A stretch of 45,849 bases of DNA from an uncultured Oscillospiraceae bacterium. Lineage in GTDB: Bacteria; Bacillota; Clostridia; Oscillospirales; Acutalibacteraceae. Below the pieces are notes generated by a model that was not told the DNA's origin, ran no database searches, and worked only from the letters and a program-made list of their open reading frames with translations. Made by a program: the position numbers and the translations under genes. The DNA lies in contig CASFLA010000078.1 of the NCBI GenBank assembly GCA_949295415.1, forward strand, positions 1-45,849, given 5' to 3'. The first letter of the stretch is position 1. The number at the start of each line of letters is the position of its first letter. Below, one piece after another: positions 16,086 through 24,489 of the stretch.

Positions 16086-16925
16086 TTGGAATATACGGCG
16101 CAAAAGGAGCTGCAGGCGGTAGTTTATAATGACAGTGCAGTTAAGTTTTTACCTTTTATAGTTAAAAAGAGCGATTCCTTATGTTTTAAAATTCATTGGC
16201 ATGAGCGTCTTGAATTTTTGTTTATAGAAAGCGGTGCTTTAAAGCTGACCTTGGGAGAATCGGTTATTACTGTTAATAAAGGTCAACTCGCAATTATAAA
16301 TCCTCGGCAGCTCCACGGCGGTTTTTCACTTGAAGACGGAGTTAAATATAAAACTGTTATGTTTGAAATAGCTTCATTTTTCAATAATGCGCCCTTAACC
16401 GAAAAAGTTTTAAAACCGATTGAAAGCGGAAAAATTCAGTTTTGTAATATAACTGAGAATGAAGAGGTTTTATTAGCGTTTAAGAATCTAATGCTAAAAG
16501 AAAACTCCAATGATGAATATTCACCGCTGTTAACCTATTCAGCCGTTTATGAGCTTATAGCTGCTCTTTGTAGAAATTGCTTAAAGGATAATATTCAACT
16601 AAGTGCGCAGGACTCAAAATACCGCGATATTATTGATTTTATCAATGAAAACTATAAAGATGACATAAGTTCAAAATCTATCAGCGCAAAATTCGGCTAT
16701 GATGAAGCATATTTCTGCAGACTTTTTAAATCGATTACAGGGTTTTCGCCAATGGAATATATTAAGATTTTGCGCCTTGAGCACGCTAAAAAGCTGATTG
16801 CGGCAGGTAACTGCACAATAAGCGAGGCGGCGCTAAGCTCAGGTTTTTCGGATTCGGGTTATTTCTCCCGATGCTTTAAAAAATATTACAAAACAACACC
16901 TAAAACAAAAAAGCCGAATGGTTAA
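16086..16925 (+). CDS. AraC family transcriptional regulator
   Basis: The 279-residue protein has an N-terminal cupin sensor domain (HWHERLEFLFIESG, near residue 38) and two C-terminal helix-turn-helix motifs (around 190-275, with AYFCRLFKSITGFSP and FSDSGYFSRCFKKYYKTTP). The start is TTG 16086 behind GAGGGTGG. It diverges from the TIM-barrel/oxidoreductase operon across about 130 bases, so it probably controls that operon and perhaps the GH28 lipoprotein. The inducer is unknown. The stop codon lies inside the terminator stem. Confidence 0.9.
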   Translation: MEYTAQKELQAVVYNDSAVKFLPFIVKKSDSLCFKIHWHERLEFLFIESGALKLTLGESVITVNKGQLAIINPRQLHGGFSLEDGVKYKTVMFEIASFFNNAPLTEKVLKPIESGKIQFCNITENEEVLLAFKNLMLKENSNDEYSPLLTYSAVYELIAALCRNCLKDNIQLSAQDSKYRDIIDFINENYKDDISSKSISAKFGYDEAYFCRLFKSITGFSPMEYIKILRLEHAKKLIAAGNCTISEAALSSGFSDSGYFSRCFKKYYKTTPKTKKPNG

Positions 16926-16940
16926 TCCTTCGGCTTTTTT
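16907..16940 (+). terminator. Terminator overlapping the end of the AraC gene
   Basis: The arms AAAAAAGCCGAA (16907-16918) and TTCGGCTTTTTT (16929-16940) pair, extended inward by two G-C pairs past a bulge. The left arm is coding sequence. The A-rich arm may also end the nnr operon that converges on it. Confidence 0.85.
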
Positions 16941-16941
16941 G

Positions 16942-18477
16942 CTATTTTAATGAATATATTTTTTTGAAAACGGCAGGCAGATGATCAATCATATCGGTTG
17001 GCGTTAGTGAAAGCACTCCCGTTTCTAAAACTGCAGTATCGCCCGCCAAAGCGTGAAGCTTAACGGCGGCAATTGCAGAATCGGCAGGGGATAAGCCCTG
17101 ACTTAAAAATGCAACAATCATTCCTGCCAACATATCTCCCGTTCCGGCGGTTGCCATACCCGGATTACCGTCAGTAACTATATACTTTTTGCCGTTTGGC
17201 AAAGCAATTATTGTGTTAGCACCTTTTAAAACAGTTATAGCACCTGTTTTCTCGGTAAGCAAAGCCGCAGAACCAATTCGGTCGCTTTGAACCTCATTAG
17301 TTGTTATATTAAGAAGCCTTGCTGCCTCTTTTGGATGAGGGGTTATTATAATATCTGATTTTGCCTCACTGATAAGAGAAGGATTTTTTGACAGTATATT
17401 CAAAGCGTCAGCATCAATAACTAAGGGAACATTGGAATTTTTCACAATGTTCTCAACAGTATATTTACTAAATGCCGAGATGCCTATTCCGCAACCGATT
17501 AAAGCACAGGTTGAATTGTTAACAGTATCAACAATTTTTGCGGTGTTTTCGAAATTCTGCGCCTTTTCATCATCGGCTTCAATTACTGTGCAGACCGCTT
17601 CATATCTAGAGGATGAAACGATGCTATAAATACTGTTGGGAATGATTGCGTTAACTATTCCTGCGCCGCTTTTTACTGCTGCATTTACTGCAATAGCTGC
17701 TGCGCCCGCATATCCTTTACTTCCTACATAAAGCGCCGCTGTTCCAAAATTTCCTTTATGACTGTCGACTTTTCTCAACGGCATCACATCTGCTACTTGT
17801 TCTTCCGATACAACGCGCATTATAGGCTGGAGTCCGTCAAACGATTGCTCGGGCATACCTATAGACGCAACGATTACCTTACCGCATAATGTGCCGGAGG
17901 GGTAGAGTAGGTGGCAGGGCTTATAAGCGGCAAAGGTTATAGTAATATCAGGAGCTACAAAAACGCCCTCGGGTTTATTGCTATCGCCCGATAAACCACT
18001 TGGAATATCAACCGAAATCTTAACGGCTTTTGAATTGTTAATTGCGGCAATTGCGGTTTTGTATATGCCAAAGACTTCTCCCATAAAGCCTATTCCGAAT
18101 ATCGCGTCAACTAAAATATCGGAATCGGAAATATGCTGAACGCATAGATTTTCATAGCTTTGAAAGTCTATCGGCTTAATGCCGTGGTTTATCATCTTTG
18201 AAGCCATTTCCTTTGCACTATGGGTTGTTGGAGCCTCAAGTGAAATAACGCGGACATTAGCCCCATCATCAAGCAACTTTCTTGCAACAACATATCCGTC
18301 ACCGCCGTTGTTGCCTTTGCCGCAAACAATAACAACCTTTTTATCCTTTAATTTATAGCGTTTTCTGATTTCTTTTGCAACGGCAGAGCCTGCGTTTTCC
18401 ATTAGCCTTAACCAGTTCATACCAAGGTCAACCGCCGCTTGCTCAGCTATTCTCATTTGGTTTGAAGTAAGAACCAT
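16942..18477 (-). CDS. nnr: Bifunctional NAD(P)HX epimerase/ADP-dependent dehydratase (NnrE-NnrD)
   Basis: This enzyme repairs hydrated NADH and NADPH: the N-terminal half interconverts the R and S forms, the C-terminal half removes water using ADP. The 511-residue length fits the fused form. Visible are GKGNNGGDGYVVAR near residue 53 and VDAIFGIGF in the epimerase part (to about 215), and DADALN, TPHPKE and NPGMATAGTGDMLAG in the kinase-like dehydratase part. It follows the DUF6106-like gene by 11 bases in one operon. Confidence 0.95.
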   Translation of the reverse strand: MVLTSNQMRIAEQAAVDLGMNWLRLMENAGSAVAKEIRKRYKLKDKKVVIVCGKGNNGGDGYVVARKLLDDGANVRVISLEAPTTHSAKEMASKMINHGIKPIDFQSYENLCVQHISDSDILVDAIFGIGFMGEVFGIYKTAIAAINNSKAVKISVDIPSGLSGDSNKPEGVFVAPDITITFAAYKPCHLLYPSGTLCGKVIVASIGMPEQSFDGLQPIMRVVSEEQVADVMPLRKVDSHKGNFGTAALYVGSKGYAGAAAIAVNAAVKSGAGIVNAIIPNSIYSIVSSSRYEAVCTVIEADDEKAQNFENTAKIVDTVNNSTCALIGCGIGISAFSKYTVENIVKNSNVPLVIDADALNILSKNPSLISEAKSDIIITPHPKEAARLLNITTNEVQSDRIGSAALLTEKTGAITVLKGANTIIALPNGKKYIVTDGNPGMATAGTGDMLAGMIVAFLSQGLSPADSAIAAVKLHALAGDTAVLETGVLSLTPTDMIDHLPAVFKKIYSLK

Positions 18478-18488
18478 TTACGTTCTCC

Positions 18489-19007
18489 TTAAAGATTATT
18501 TTTTAATAAATAGGGGAGGTATTTTCTCATTGACTCTTTAAAGTCCTCATTGGGCGCAAAAACGATAGTATAATATCCTTTTTTAGGATGCCAGATTCTC
18601 AAAGCAATGCTTTCTTCATCGGGCGTGCAAGCAAAATAAACATCCTTGCCGTCTGTTGATTTAGGCTTATGAACTGTGGGATTATATTGCGAAATATCTT
18701 CAATATCCGAGCATTTAAAGGTTGTCATTCTCTGACGGTCACGCTTGTTGATAATGCAGTCAACATCAACCTCTCCGTTGGTGTTGATATATTCATATTC
18801 GATATTAAGTTTTGAAGCAAATCTATATCCTAAATAAACTGCACCTGCAGCAATTAACATGGCTATGGTTGACAATGCAGGTCTCAAAAAAGAAAATATA
18901 ATTGCACCCAAAGCAAAAAGCACTGCAACCGAATAAATCAGTGTTTTAACTACTACTGTTTTTGCAGTTGGTTTTATTACAACTAATTGTTCCTTAAAAA
19001 TATCCAT
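18489..19007 (-). CDS. DUF6106-like membrane protein
   Basis: The 172-residue product has two adjacent membrane helices (about 20-65) and then a soluble domain with EYEYINTNGEVDVD and basic KRDRQR, a pattern I associate with the DUF6106 family of Clostridia. Function is unknown. ATG 19007 is chosen because GGAGG sits right before it; the earlier TTG 19019 would overlap that site. It is the first gene of an operon with NnrE-NnrD. Confidence 0.65.
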   Translation of the reverse strand: MDIFKEQLVVIKPTAKTVVVKTLIYSVAVLFALGAIIFSFLRPALSTIAMLIAAGAVYLGYRFASKLNIEYEYINTNGEVDVDCIINKRDRQRMTTFKCSDIEDISQYNPTVHKPKSTDGKDVYFACTPDEESIALRIWHPKKGYYTIVFAPNEDFKESMRKYLPYLLKNNL

Positions 19008-19036
19008 TTTATCCTCCAAATTTATGTAGTAAATTT

Positions 19037-19065
19037 ATTATATCATTTTAATATTTGCATTTCAA
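19037..19065 (-). promoter_or_regulatory. Promoter of the DUF6106-nnr operon
   Basis: On the minus strand TTGAAA (19065-19060) and TATAAT (19042-19037) have a 17-base spacer and lie 30 bases before the start codon. They sit just behind the rpiR stop. Confidence 0.75.
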
Positions 19066-19066
19066 T

Positions 19067-19909
19067 TCAATATTTCTTGCTTTGCAAGGCAGTTTCGGTT
19101 TCTTTAATGGCTTTAACCGCCGCCTTGTTGCTGTTCATAACTATATAAGTATATAATGCGTCAAAAATAGCGAGCTGAGCGATTCTTGAACTCATAGCAA
19201 GTATAGAATATTTTGTTTCATCAGAACGGGTGTTTAAAACAATATCACTGACACTATGAATGGGGGAGTTCCCAAAATTTGTAAGGCAAATAGTTAAAGC
19301 ACCTGCGTCCTTAGCGGTTCTTAATGCTTCAACAACATCTATAGAAGCGCCGGAGTGGGAAATACCGATTGCAACATCGCCTTTATGCAGATGTGAGGCG
19401 GCAATAGCCTGCATATGATTATCGCAATAGGCAACCGCATCGAGTCCCGCCCTTAAAAATTTATGCTGAGCGTCAACTGCAACCGAGGCCGAGTTACCAA
19501 GACCGAATATAACTATTCTCGAAGCGTTCCTTAAAGCATTAGCGGCATTCTCAAATTCAGCAGGGTCTAACACAGATTTGGTGTTTTCCAAAGCTATATG
19601 AATATCGCTTATTCTCTTTTTAAAAATCTCATAGCAGGTATCGTTCTGCTCAATACCCATAACACCGCCTGCGGCAGTGTTGGCAGACTCCTGCGCAATC
19701 TTAAGCTTTAACTCCTGATAACCTGAAAGGCCGAGCCTTCTCGAAAAGCGGACAATGGTTGCTTCGCCGCAGCCGCAGTTATCGGCCAACTGGCTAATTG
19801 ACATATTCATCATATCGGAAAAATTTCTCGTCAACCAATCGGCAATAAGCTTTTCACTATGGCCCATTTGCGAGTATTTTTCCTTAATTGAAAGTAAAAG
19901 CGACTCCAT
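19067..19909 (-). CDS. MurR/RpiR family transcriptional regulator
   Basis: The 280-residue protein has an N-terminal helix-turn-helix domain (SQLADNCGCGEATIVRFSRRLG, about 38-60) and a C-terminal SIS domain (about 120-260, with IFGLGNSASVA and GISHSGASIDV) that binds a phosphorylated sugar. I start at ATG 19909, with GAGGTG just ahead. It diverges from the ten-gene catabolic cluster, and two TGAAA-N5-TTTCA palindromes lie between them, so it is the probable regulator of that operon and of itself. The effector is likely a phosphosugar made by one of the two kinases. Confidence 0.9.
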   Translation of the reverse strand: MESLLLSIKEKYSQMGHSEKLIADWLTRNFSDMMNMSISQLADNCGCGEATIVRFSRRLGLSGYQELKLKIAQESANTAAGGVMGIEQNDTCYEIFKKRISDIHIALENTKSVLDPAEFENAANALRNASRIVIFGLGNSASVAVDAQHKFLRAGLDAVAYCDNHMQAIAASHLHKGDVAIGISHSGASIDVVEALRTAKDAGALTICLTNFGNSPIHSVSDIVLNTRSDETKYSILAMSSRIAQLAIFDALYTYIVMNSNKAAVKAIKETETALQSKKY

Positions 19910-19922
19910 ATTGCACCTCAAA

Positions 19923-19937
19923 TGAAAATTTATTTCA
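19923..19937. promoter_or_regulatory. Probable RpiR operator 1
   Basis: TGAAAATTTATTTCA is a 15-base palindrome of the form TGAAA-N5-TTTCA. It lies right downstream of the -10 box of the rpiR promoter, where bound protein would block transcription start. Confidence 0.65.
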
Positions 19938-19965
19938 TTTTAACAAAATTCATACAAAAAATCAA
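19937..19965 (-). promoter_or_regulatory. Promoter of the rpiR gene
   Basis: On the minus strand TTGATT (19965-19960) and TAAAAT (19942-19937) are 17 bases apart. The -10 box touches operator 1. Confidence 0.6.
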
Positions 19966-19972
19966 GCAAAAT

Positions 19973-19987
19973 TGAAATTTATTTTCA
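19973..19987. promoter_or_regulatory. Probable RpiR operator 2
   Basis: TGAAATTTATTTTCA repeats the operator 1 pattern exactly 50 bases further on, which puts both sites on the same face of the helix. It lies 8 bases before the -35 box of the catabolic operon. Confidence 0.65.
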
Positions 19988-19995
19988 AAATTTGC

Positions 19996-20024
19996 TTGCA
20001 AAATACAGACTGTTATGATATTAT
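19996..20024 (+). promoter_or_regulatory. Promoter of the catabolic operon
   Basis: TTGCAA (19996-20001) and TATTAT (20019-20024) have a 17-base spacer. A 7-base-pair hairpin (20042-20059) follows in the leader before the ribosome binding site CGGAG. Confidence 0.65.
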
Positions 20025-20085
20025 AAAACGGCATTAAAGCGCGAAGTTTTATAACTTCGTAAAAATATTTAACGGAGATGATTCG

Positions 20086-21516
20086 ATGGTTTGTAATGAG
20101 TTTTTGACAGACATTATTCTTACCGAATTAGAAGATGCTGTCGGCAGAGAAAACTGTTCAACAAGAGAAATTGATAAGATTACTCACGGTGTTGACTATT
20201 TCTGGCTTTCAAGAATGTGGGCTGACCGCGGTAAGCGTATGCCTGAGGCAGACTTTATTGTTTCGCCTAAGAATGCAGAGGAGACCTCTAAGGTTCTCAA
20301 AATTGCTAACTACTATAAGATTCCTGTTACCACCTGGGGTGGCGGCGGCGGAACACAGGGCGGTGCTATCCCTGTAGCTGGCGGTATTCTTCTTGATACC
20401 AAGAGAATGAACCAGATTTATGATGTTAATACCGAGTCTCTTTACATAGAGTGCGGATGCGGTGCTATTTATAAGCATATTGAGTGGGCAGCAAACGAGG
20501 TAGGCTATGCAACCATGCATTACCCTTCTTCTCTTACTTGCTCAACCGTTGGCGGCTTCTTGGCTCACCGCGGTATCGGCGTTGTTTCAACAAAATACGG
20601 TAAAATTGATGATATGGTTCTTAAAATGGAAGTTGTTCTTCCTAACGGTGATATCATTGAGACCTCTCCTGCACCTAAGCATGCAGCAGGTCCTGACCTT
20701 AACCAGATCTTCATCGGTTCTGAGGGAACCTTAGGTGTTATCACCAAGGCTCAGATCCGTATCTTCGCTCAACCTGAGGAGCGTCGCTTCCGTGCTTTCT
20801 TGTTCCAGGATATGCACGGTGCATTTGAAGCTTCTCGTGAACTTCTCCAGAAGTTCAAACCTTCTGTTATGCGTCTTTATGACGAGGCAGAAACCGCTTC
20901 TCTTATCAAGAAGATTGTTGGTGTTGAGAGAAAAGGCGCTTTTATGAACATTGCTTATGAAGGCTGCAAGGAAATGGTTGAAGTTGAAGAGAAGATTCTT
21001 CTTGATACATTTAAGAAATATGGCGCTGAGGACTTAGGCTCTGAATACGGCGAGAAGTGGTGGAAAGAGAAGATTACCTTCTTCTATCCCGGTCATATGA
21101 TGGATCTTCCGCAGATGTTCGGAACTATGGATACTATCGCTCCTTACGATAAGATTGAGAAGATTTATTGGGCAATGAAGAAAGCTATTGAGACTAACTT
21201 CCCGAACGTTAAGTTTATTGCTCACTTCTCTCACTGGTATGAGTGGGGCGCAATGGTTTACGACCGCTTCATTGTTGATAAGGAATTTGTTCCTGAAGAT
21301 CCGCATGAGGCATTGAGACTTCATCAGCAGATTTGGAATACCGGTGTTAGAACCGCTATTGCAAACGGCGGTGTTGTTAATGACCACCATGGTGTTGGTA
21401 TTAAGCTTGGCCGTCTTATGAAGGAACAGTATGGCCCTGCAATGCAGGTATTCGAAGGCATTAAGAAACAGCTCGACCCGAACGGCATTATGAACCCGTT
21501 CAAGCTCGGACTTTAA
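20086..21516 (+). CDS. FAD-linked oxidase/dehydrogenase (GlcD/AGPS-like)
   Basis: The 476-residue protein has an FAD-binding PCMH domain over about residues 55-235 (WGGGGGTQGGAIPV near 85, STVGGFLAHRGIGV, IGSEGTLGVIT near 210) and an FAD-oxidase C-terminal domain with VVNDHHGVG near 430 and DPNGIMNPFKLG at the end. Members oxidise 2-hydroxy acids or related substrates, such as glycolate and lactate, or build ether lipids in AGPS. Operon partners, an iron-sulfur protein and an ETF fusion, favour a dehydrogenase that passes electrons to ETF. The substrate is unknown. It heads the operon. Confidence 0.85.
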   Translation: MVCNEFLTDIILTELEDAVGRENCSTREIDKITHGVDYFWLSRMWADRGKRMPEADFIVSPKNAEETSKVLKIANYYKIPVTTWGGGGGTQGGAIPVAGGILLDTKRMNQIYDVNTESLYIECGCGAIYKHIEWAANEVGYATMHYPSSLTCSTVGGFLAHRGIGVVSTKYGKIDDMVLKMEVVLPNGDIIETSPAPKHAAGPDLNQIFIGSEGTLGVITKAQIRIFAQPEERRFRAFLFQDMHGAFEASRELLQKFKPSVMRLYDEAETASLIKKIVGVERKGAFMNIAYEGCKEMVEVEEKILLDTFKKYGAEDLGSEYGEKWWKEKITFFYPGHMMDLPQMFGTMDTIAPYDKIEKIYWAMKKAIETNFPNVKFIAHFSHWYEWGAMVYDRFIVDKEFVPEDPHEALRLHQQIWNTGVRTAIANGGVVNDHHGVGIKLGRLMKEQYGPAMQVFEGIKKQLDPNGIMNPFKLGL

Positions 21517-21539
21517 TCTGATAGGGAGGTAATTTAGTT

Positions 21540-22634
21540 ATGTATATGTCTGAAAAAAGCAAACAGATTGTTGACGCATGCCGTTTCTGCTGGATGTGCC
21601 GTCATATCTGCCCTGTCGGAAATGCTACCGGTCAGGAGAGAAACACTTCCCGTGCTCGTGCACTTGCTCTTTCTTTAGTTAACCGCGATGGCGCTAAGAT
21701 GACTCCTGATGTTATCGATAACATCTATGAGTGTCAGATGTGCGGTGGCTGCACTAAAGATTGTGCAACCGGTTGGGACCCCATAGTATTTACTAAAGAT
21801 GTTCGTCTTAACCTCGCATTGAATGGCGAGACCCCTGATTACATAAACGCTATCATTGATAAGGTTCTTGAGACCGGTAACGCTTACGGCGTAACTGAAC
21901 TCGACAAGGATTTAGCTGCTGCTATTGCTGCTCACGCTGCTGTAACTGACACGGTTCTTTTCCTTGGCGCTGAGGCAAGATACAATGTTCCTGCTGCTGC
22001 AGTTAATGCTATCAAGGCTCTTGAAAAAGCAAATGTTAAGTTTACTGTTTTGGCAGATGAGCCTGCTTCTGGTGCTGCTCTTGATTGGCTTATCGGCGCT
22101 GCTGATGAGACCAAGAAGCAGATGGCTGATTGCGCTGCTGCTCTTAACGGTTTTGCAACTGTTATTGCTTTTGATCCTCAGGATGCAAAGGCTTTTGTTC
22201 GTGAGTATAAAGAGTATGGCGTTGAGCTTAACGGCGTTGTAACCTATACTGCCTTTGTTGCTGCTCTTATTAAAGACGGTAAGCTTGCAGTTAAGAACAC
22301 CGGCGCTAAGGTTGTTTATCAGGATCCCTATCAGCTTGCTCGTGACCTTGAGGAAACTGATGATGCAAGAGCAATTATTTCTGCTTGTGCAGAACTTAAT
22401 GAAATGCTTTTAAACAAAAAAGATACAATGTGGGCAGGCGGCTCGATTATGGCTATCTATAATCCGCTCGTAACCGACCTTGTTGCTAAGGAGCGTTGGA
22501 CCAACGCTATCAATGTTGGCGCTGATACCATCGTTACCGCTTCTGTTTCTGAGTATGCTTCATTAAAGAAGAATGCTCCCGAAGGCAAGAAGGTTATTGC
22601 TATTGAAGAGCTTATCCTTGCTGCCGCAAAATAA
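21540..22634 (+). CDS. Double [4Fe-4S] ferredoxin-type subunit (GlcF-like, cysteine-poor C-terminus)
   Basis: The 364-residue protein has two cluster motifs near the N-terminus, CRFCWMCRHICP (C14, C17, C20, C24) and CQMCGGCTKDC (C65, C68, C71, C75). It is the electron-transfer partner of the FAD oxidase encoded 23 bases upstream, as GlcF is for GlcD. The C-terminal part looks like the CCG domain of GlcF and HdrB, but the usual HDPCHLGR segment reads QDPYQLAR with Y264, and the CCG and CPxC cysteines are missing. The fold thus seems kept without the catalytic or cluster cysteines. RBS GGGAGG precedes the ATG. Confidence 0.85.
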   Translation: MYMSEKSKQIVDACRFCWMCRHICPVGNATGQERNTSRARALALSLVNRDGAKMTPDVIDNIYECQMCGGCTKDCATGWDPIVFTKDVRLNLALNGETPDYINAIIDKVLETGNAYGVTELDKDLAAAIAAHAAVTDTVLFLGAEARYNVPAAAVNAIKALEKANVKFTVLADEPASGAALDWLIGAADETKKQMADCAAALNGFATVIAFDPQDAKAFVREYKEYGVELNGVVTYTAFVAALIKDGKLAVKNTGAKVVYQDPYQLARDLEETDDARAIISACAELNEMLLNKKDTMWAGGSIMAIYNPLVTDLVAKERWTNAINVGADTIVTASVSEYASLKKNAPEGKKVIAIEELILAAAK

Positions 22635-22647
22635 GAAGTTTTGAAAA

Positions 22648-23487
22648 ATGTTTGTTAATTTAAAGAAAATTTTAAACATGGCAGAGGAAGGCAATTATGC
22701 CATTCCTGCATTTAACGTTTATAATATGGAAACCTGTATGGGCGTTATTGCCGCTGCAGAGGAGCTTAAAGCACCTGTTATTTTACAGGTATATCCGCGC
22801 CTTTTCAAAGAAGAAGCCGGATATTATCTCTCTCCGGTAATTATTGCCGCAGCCAAAAAGGCTTCGGTGCCCGTATGCTTCCATCTTGACCATGGCCCCT
22901 CTGAACTTGAGGTAACAAGAGCCCTCCGTTACGGAGCAACAGGCATTATGCTTGATGGTTCTGCTTTACCTTTTAAAGAAAACATTGCCGCAACTCGTAG
23001 AGTTGTTGAAACCTGTGATTATCTCGGTGTTGGCGTTGAGGGTGAGCTTGGTCATGTTGGCACAGTTAACGATGATTCTATGGATGAATTCACCGTTCCG
23101 GAAGATGCCAAAGAATTTGTTGAAAAAACCGGCGTAACAGCTCTTGCTGTTTTGGTCGGAACGGCTCATGGCCGCTACAAAAAGCCGCCCAAGCTGGATA
23201 TTGAGAGAATTAAGGATATCAGAAAGGCAACTAACAATACTGCACTTGTTCTTCATGGCGGTTCGGGTGTTCCCGATGCCGAAACCAAGGCAGCAGTTGC
23301 CGCAGGTATCCGTAAAGTAAACATTGCAACAGATGTTTGCTATGCATATCTTGATTGCATCGCTGAGGATATCGTAAAGCCTGACCGCGCTATTGCAGTT
23401 GATAACTTTATGAAGAGGCCTATCGAGGCAGTTAAAGAGTTTGCATTAACTAAAATCGAGCTTGTCGGAGCTAACGGCAAGGCGTAA
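22648..23487 (+). CDS. Class II aldolase (FbaA/IolJ family)
   Basis: Zinc-dependent aldolases of this family split a ketose phosphate into dihydroxyacetone phosphate and an aldehyde. The 279-residue product shows the zinc and catalytic residues: HLDHGP near residue 78, VEGELGHVG near 131, GTAHGRY near 172, LHGGSGVP near 203 and NIATD near 225. With IolB and a PfkB kinase in the same operon, an IolJ-type role (cleaving 6-phospho-5-dehydro-2-deoxygluconate) is plausible. Tagatose- or fructose-bisphosphate activity is the alternative. It begins 13 bases after the iron-sulfur gene. Confidence 0.88.
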   Translation: MFVNLKKILNMAEEGNYAIPAFNVYNMETCMGVIAAAEELKAPVILQVYPRLFKEEAGYYLSPVIIAAAKKASVPVCFHLDHGPSELEVTRALRYGATGIMLDGSALPFKENIAATRRVVETCDYLGVGVEGELGHVGTVNDDSMDEFTVPEDAKEFVEKTGVTALAVLVGTAHGRYKKPPKLDIERIKDIRKATNNTALVLHGGSGVPDAETKAAVAAGIRKVNIATDVCYAYLDCIAEDIVKPDRAIAVDNFMKRPIEAVKEFALTKIELVGANGKA

Positions 23488-23498
23488 TCATCAATTAT

Positions 23499-23530
23499 GC
23501 ACACTGCTGCGGGAAACTGCGGCAGTGTGC
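23499..23530 (+). other. Intra-operon hairpin between aldolase and kinase genes
   Basis: A 12-base-pair stem with one G-T pair (23499-23510 with 23519-23530) and an eight-base loop lies in the 90-base gap. No T run follows directly, so it is more likely an mRNA-stability or processing element, or a weak attenuator, than a full terminator. Confidence 0.7.
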
Positions 23531-23577
23531 AGAGCATATTCTAAAGAATTTTTTTCATCTGAAAGGATGTTTAAAAA

Positions 23578-24489
23578 ATGAGTAAGGTCGTTGGAATTGG
23601 CGCTTGCGTAATGGATACTCTTATTACCATTCCGCAGTTCCCGAAAGAAGATACTAAGCTGCGCGCTGTCTCAACAAAGCTTGTTGGCGGCGGTCCTACC
23701 GCGTCGGGCATCGTTGCAGTATCAAAATTAGGAGTTTCTTCTGAATTTATCGGTGTTTTATCCGATGATTCAACCGGAAACTTCTTAAAAACAGATTTCG
23801 AAAAATATCGTGTAAAAACCGATAATATAGATTTACTGAAAGGCTACAGAGCATTCCAGTCATGCATCTGGCTTAATGCTGAAAAGGCAACAAGAACCTG
23901 CGTTTTTGATAAAGGTGATTTGCCTGCGCTTAAGCTTGATGATAAAAAGATTGAGGCTATCAAATCGGCCGAGGTTTTAATGGTTGACGGTAATGAAATG
24001 GATGCTGCAGTAGAAGCTGCTAAAATCGCCCGTGAAAACGGTGTTAAGGTGCTTTATGACTGCGGAGGCCTTTATCCTAATGTTGATAAGCTTCTGGCTT
24101 TAACCGATATTATGATTCCTTCCGAGGAGTTTTCTATTGGTCATACCGGTGAAAGTAACGCCGCAGATGCTGCTAAGAAGCTTTATGAAATGTATTCACC
24201 GGAATATGTTGTTGTTACCCGCGGAAGCAAGGGCGGCTTAATTTATGACGGCGAAAAAATTACAGAATATCCTTGCTATCCCGTTGAGGTTAAGGACTCT
24301 AATGGTGCAGGCGATATTTTCCATGGAGCATTTGCTTCGGCGGTTGTCCGCGGATTTTCTCCCTTGCAGTGCTGCCATTTCAGTAGCGCTGTTTCTGCTA
24401 TTAAGTGCACTGGAGTCGGTGCTCGTGAGAGCGTCCCCGATTTTGATACAACCATTAAATTTTTAAGAAGGAACGGTTATGAATTATAA
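23578..24489 (+). CDS. PfkB family carbohydrate kinase (possible IolC analogue)
   Basis: This 303-residue kinase phosphorylates a sugar or sugar acid with ATP. It has the ribokinase opening VVGIGACVMDTL, a GGGPTASG substrate segment near 38, VVTRGSKGG near 212 and the catalytic NGAGDIFHGA near 243 with its base D246. AAAGGA lies ahead of the ATG. Its end overlaps the IolB-type gene by 11 bases, so the two are coupled. Next to IolB and a class II aldolase, phosphorylation of 5-dehydro-2-deoxygluconate is a reasonable guess, not proven. Confidence 0.87.
   Translation: MSKVVGIGACVMDTLITIPQFPKEDTKLRAVSTKLVGGGPTASGIVAVSKLGVSSEFIGVLSDDSTGNFLKTDFEKYRVKTDNIDLLKGYRAFQSCIWLNAEKATRTCVFDKGDLPALKLDDKKIEAIKSAEVLMVDGNEMDAAVEAAKIARENGVKVLYDCGGLYPNVDKLLALTDIMIPSEEFSIGHTGESNAADAAKKLYEMYSPEYVVVTRGSKGGLIYDGEKITEYPCYPVEVKDSNGAGDIFHGAFASAVVRGFSPLQCCHFSSAVSAIKCTGVGARESVPDFDTTIKFLRRNGYEL

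Noticed and set aside
21932-22242. Long frames on other strands or in other frames within the iron-sulfur gene
   Set aside because: They are shadows of alanine-rich codons in the real gene and lack ribosome binding sites.
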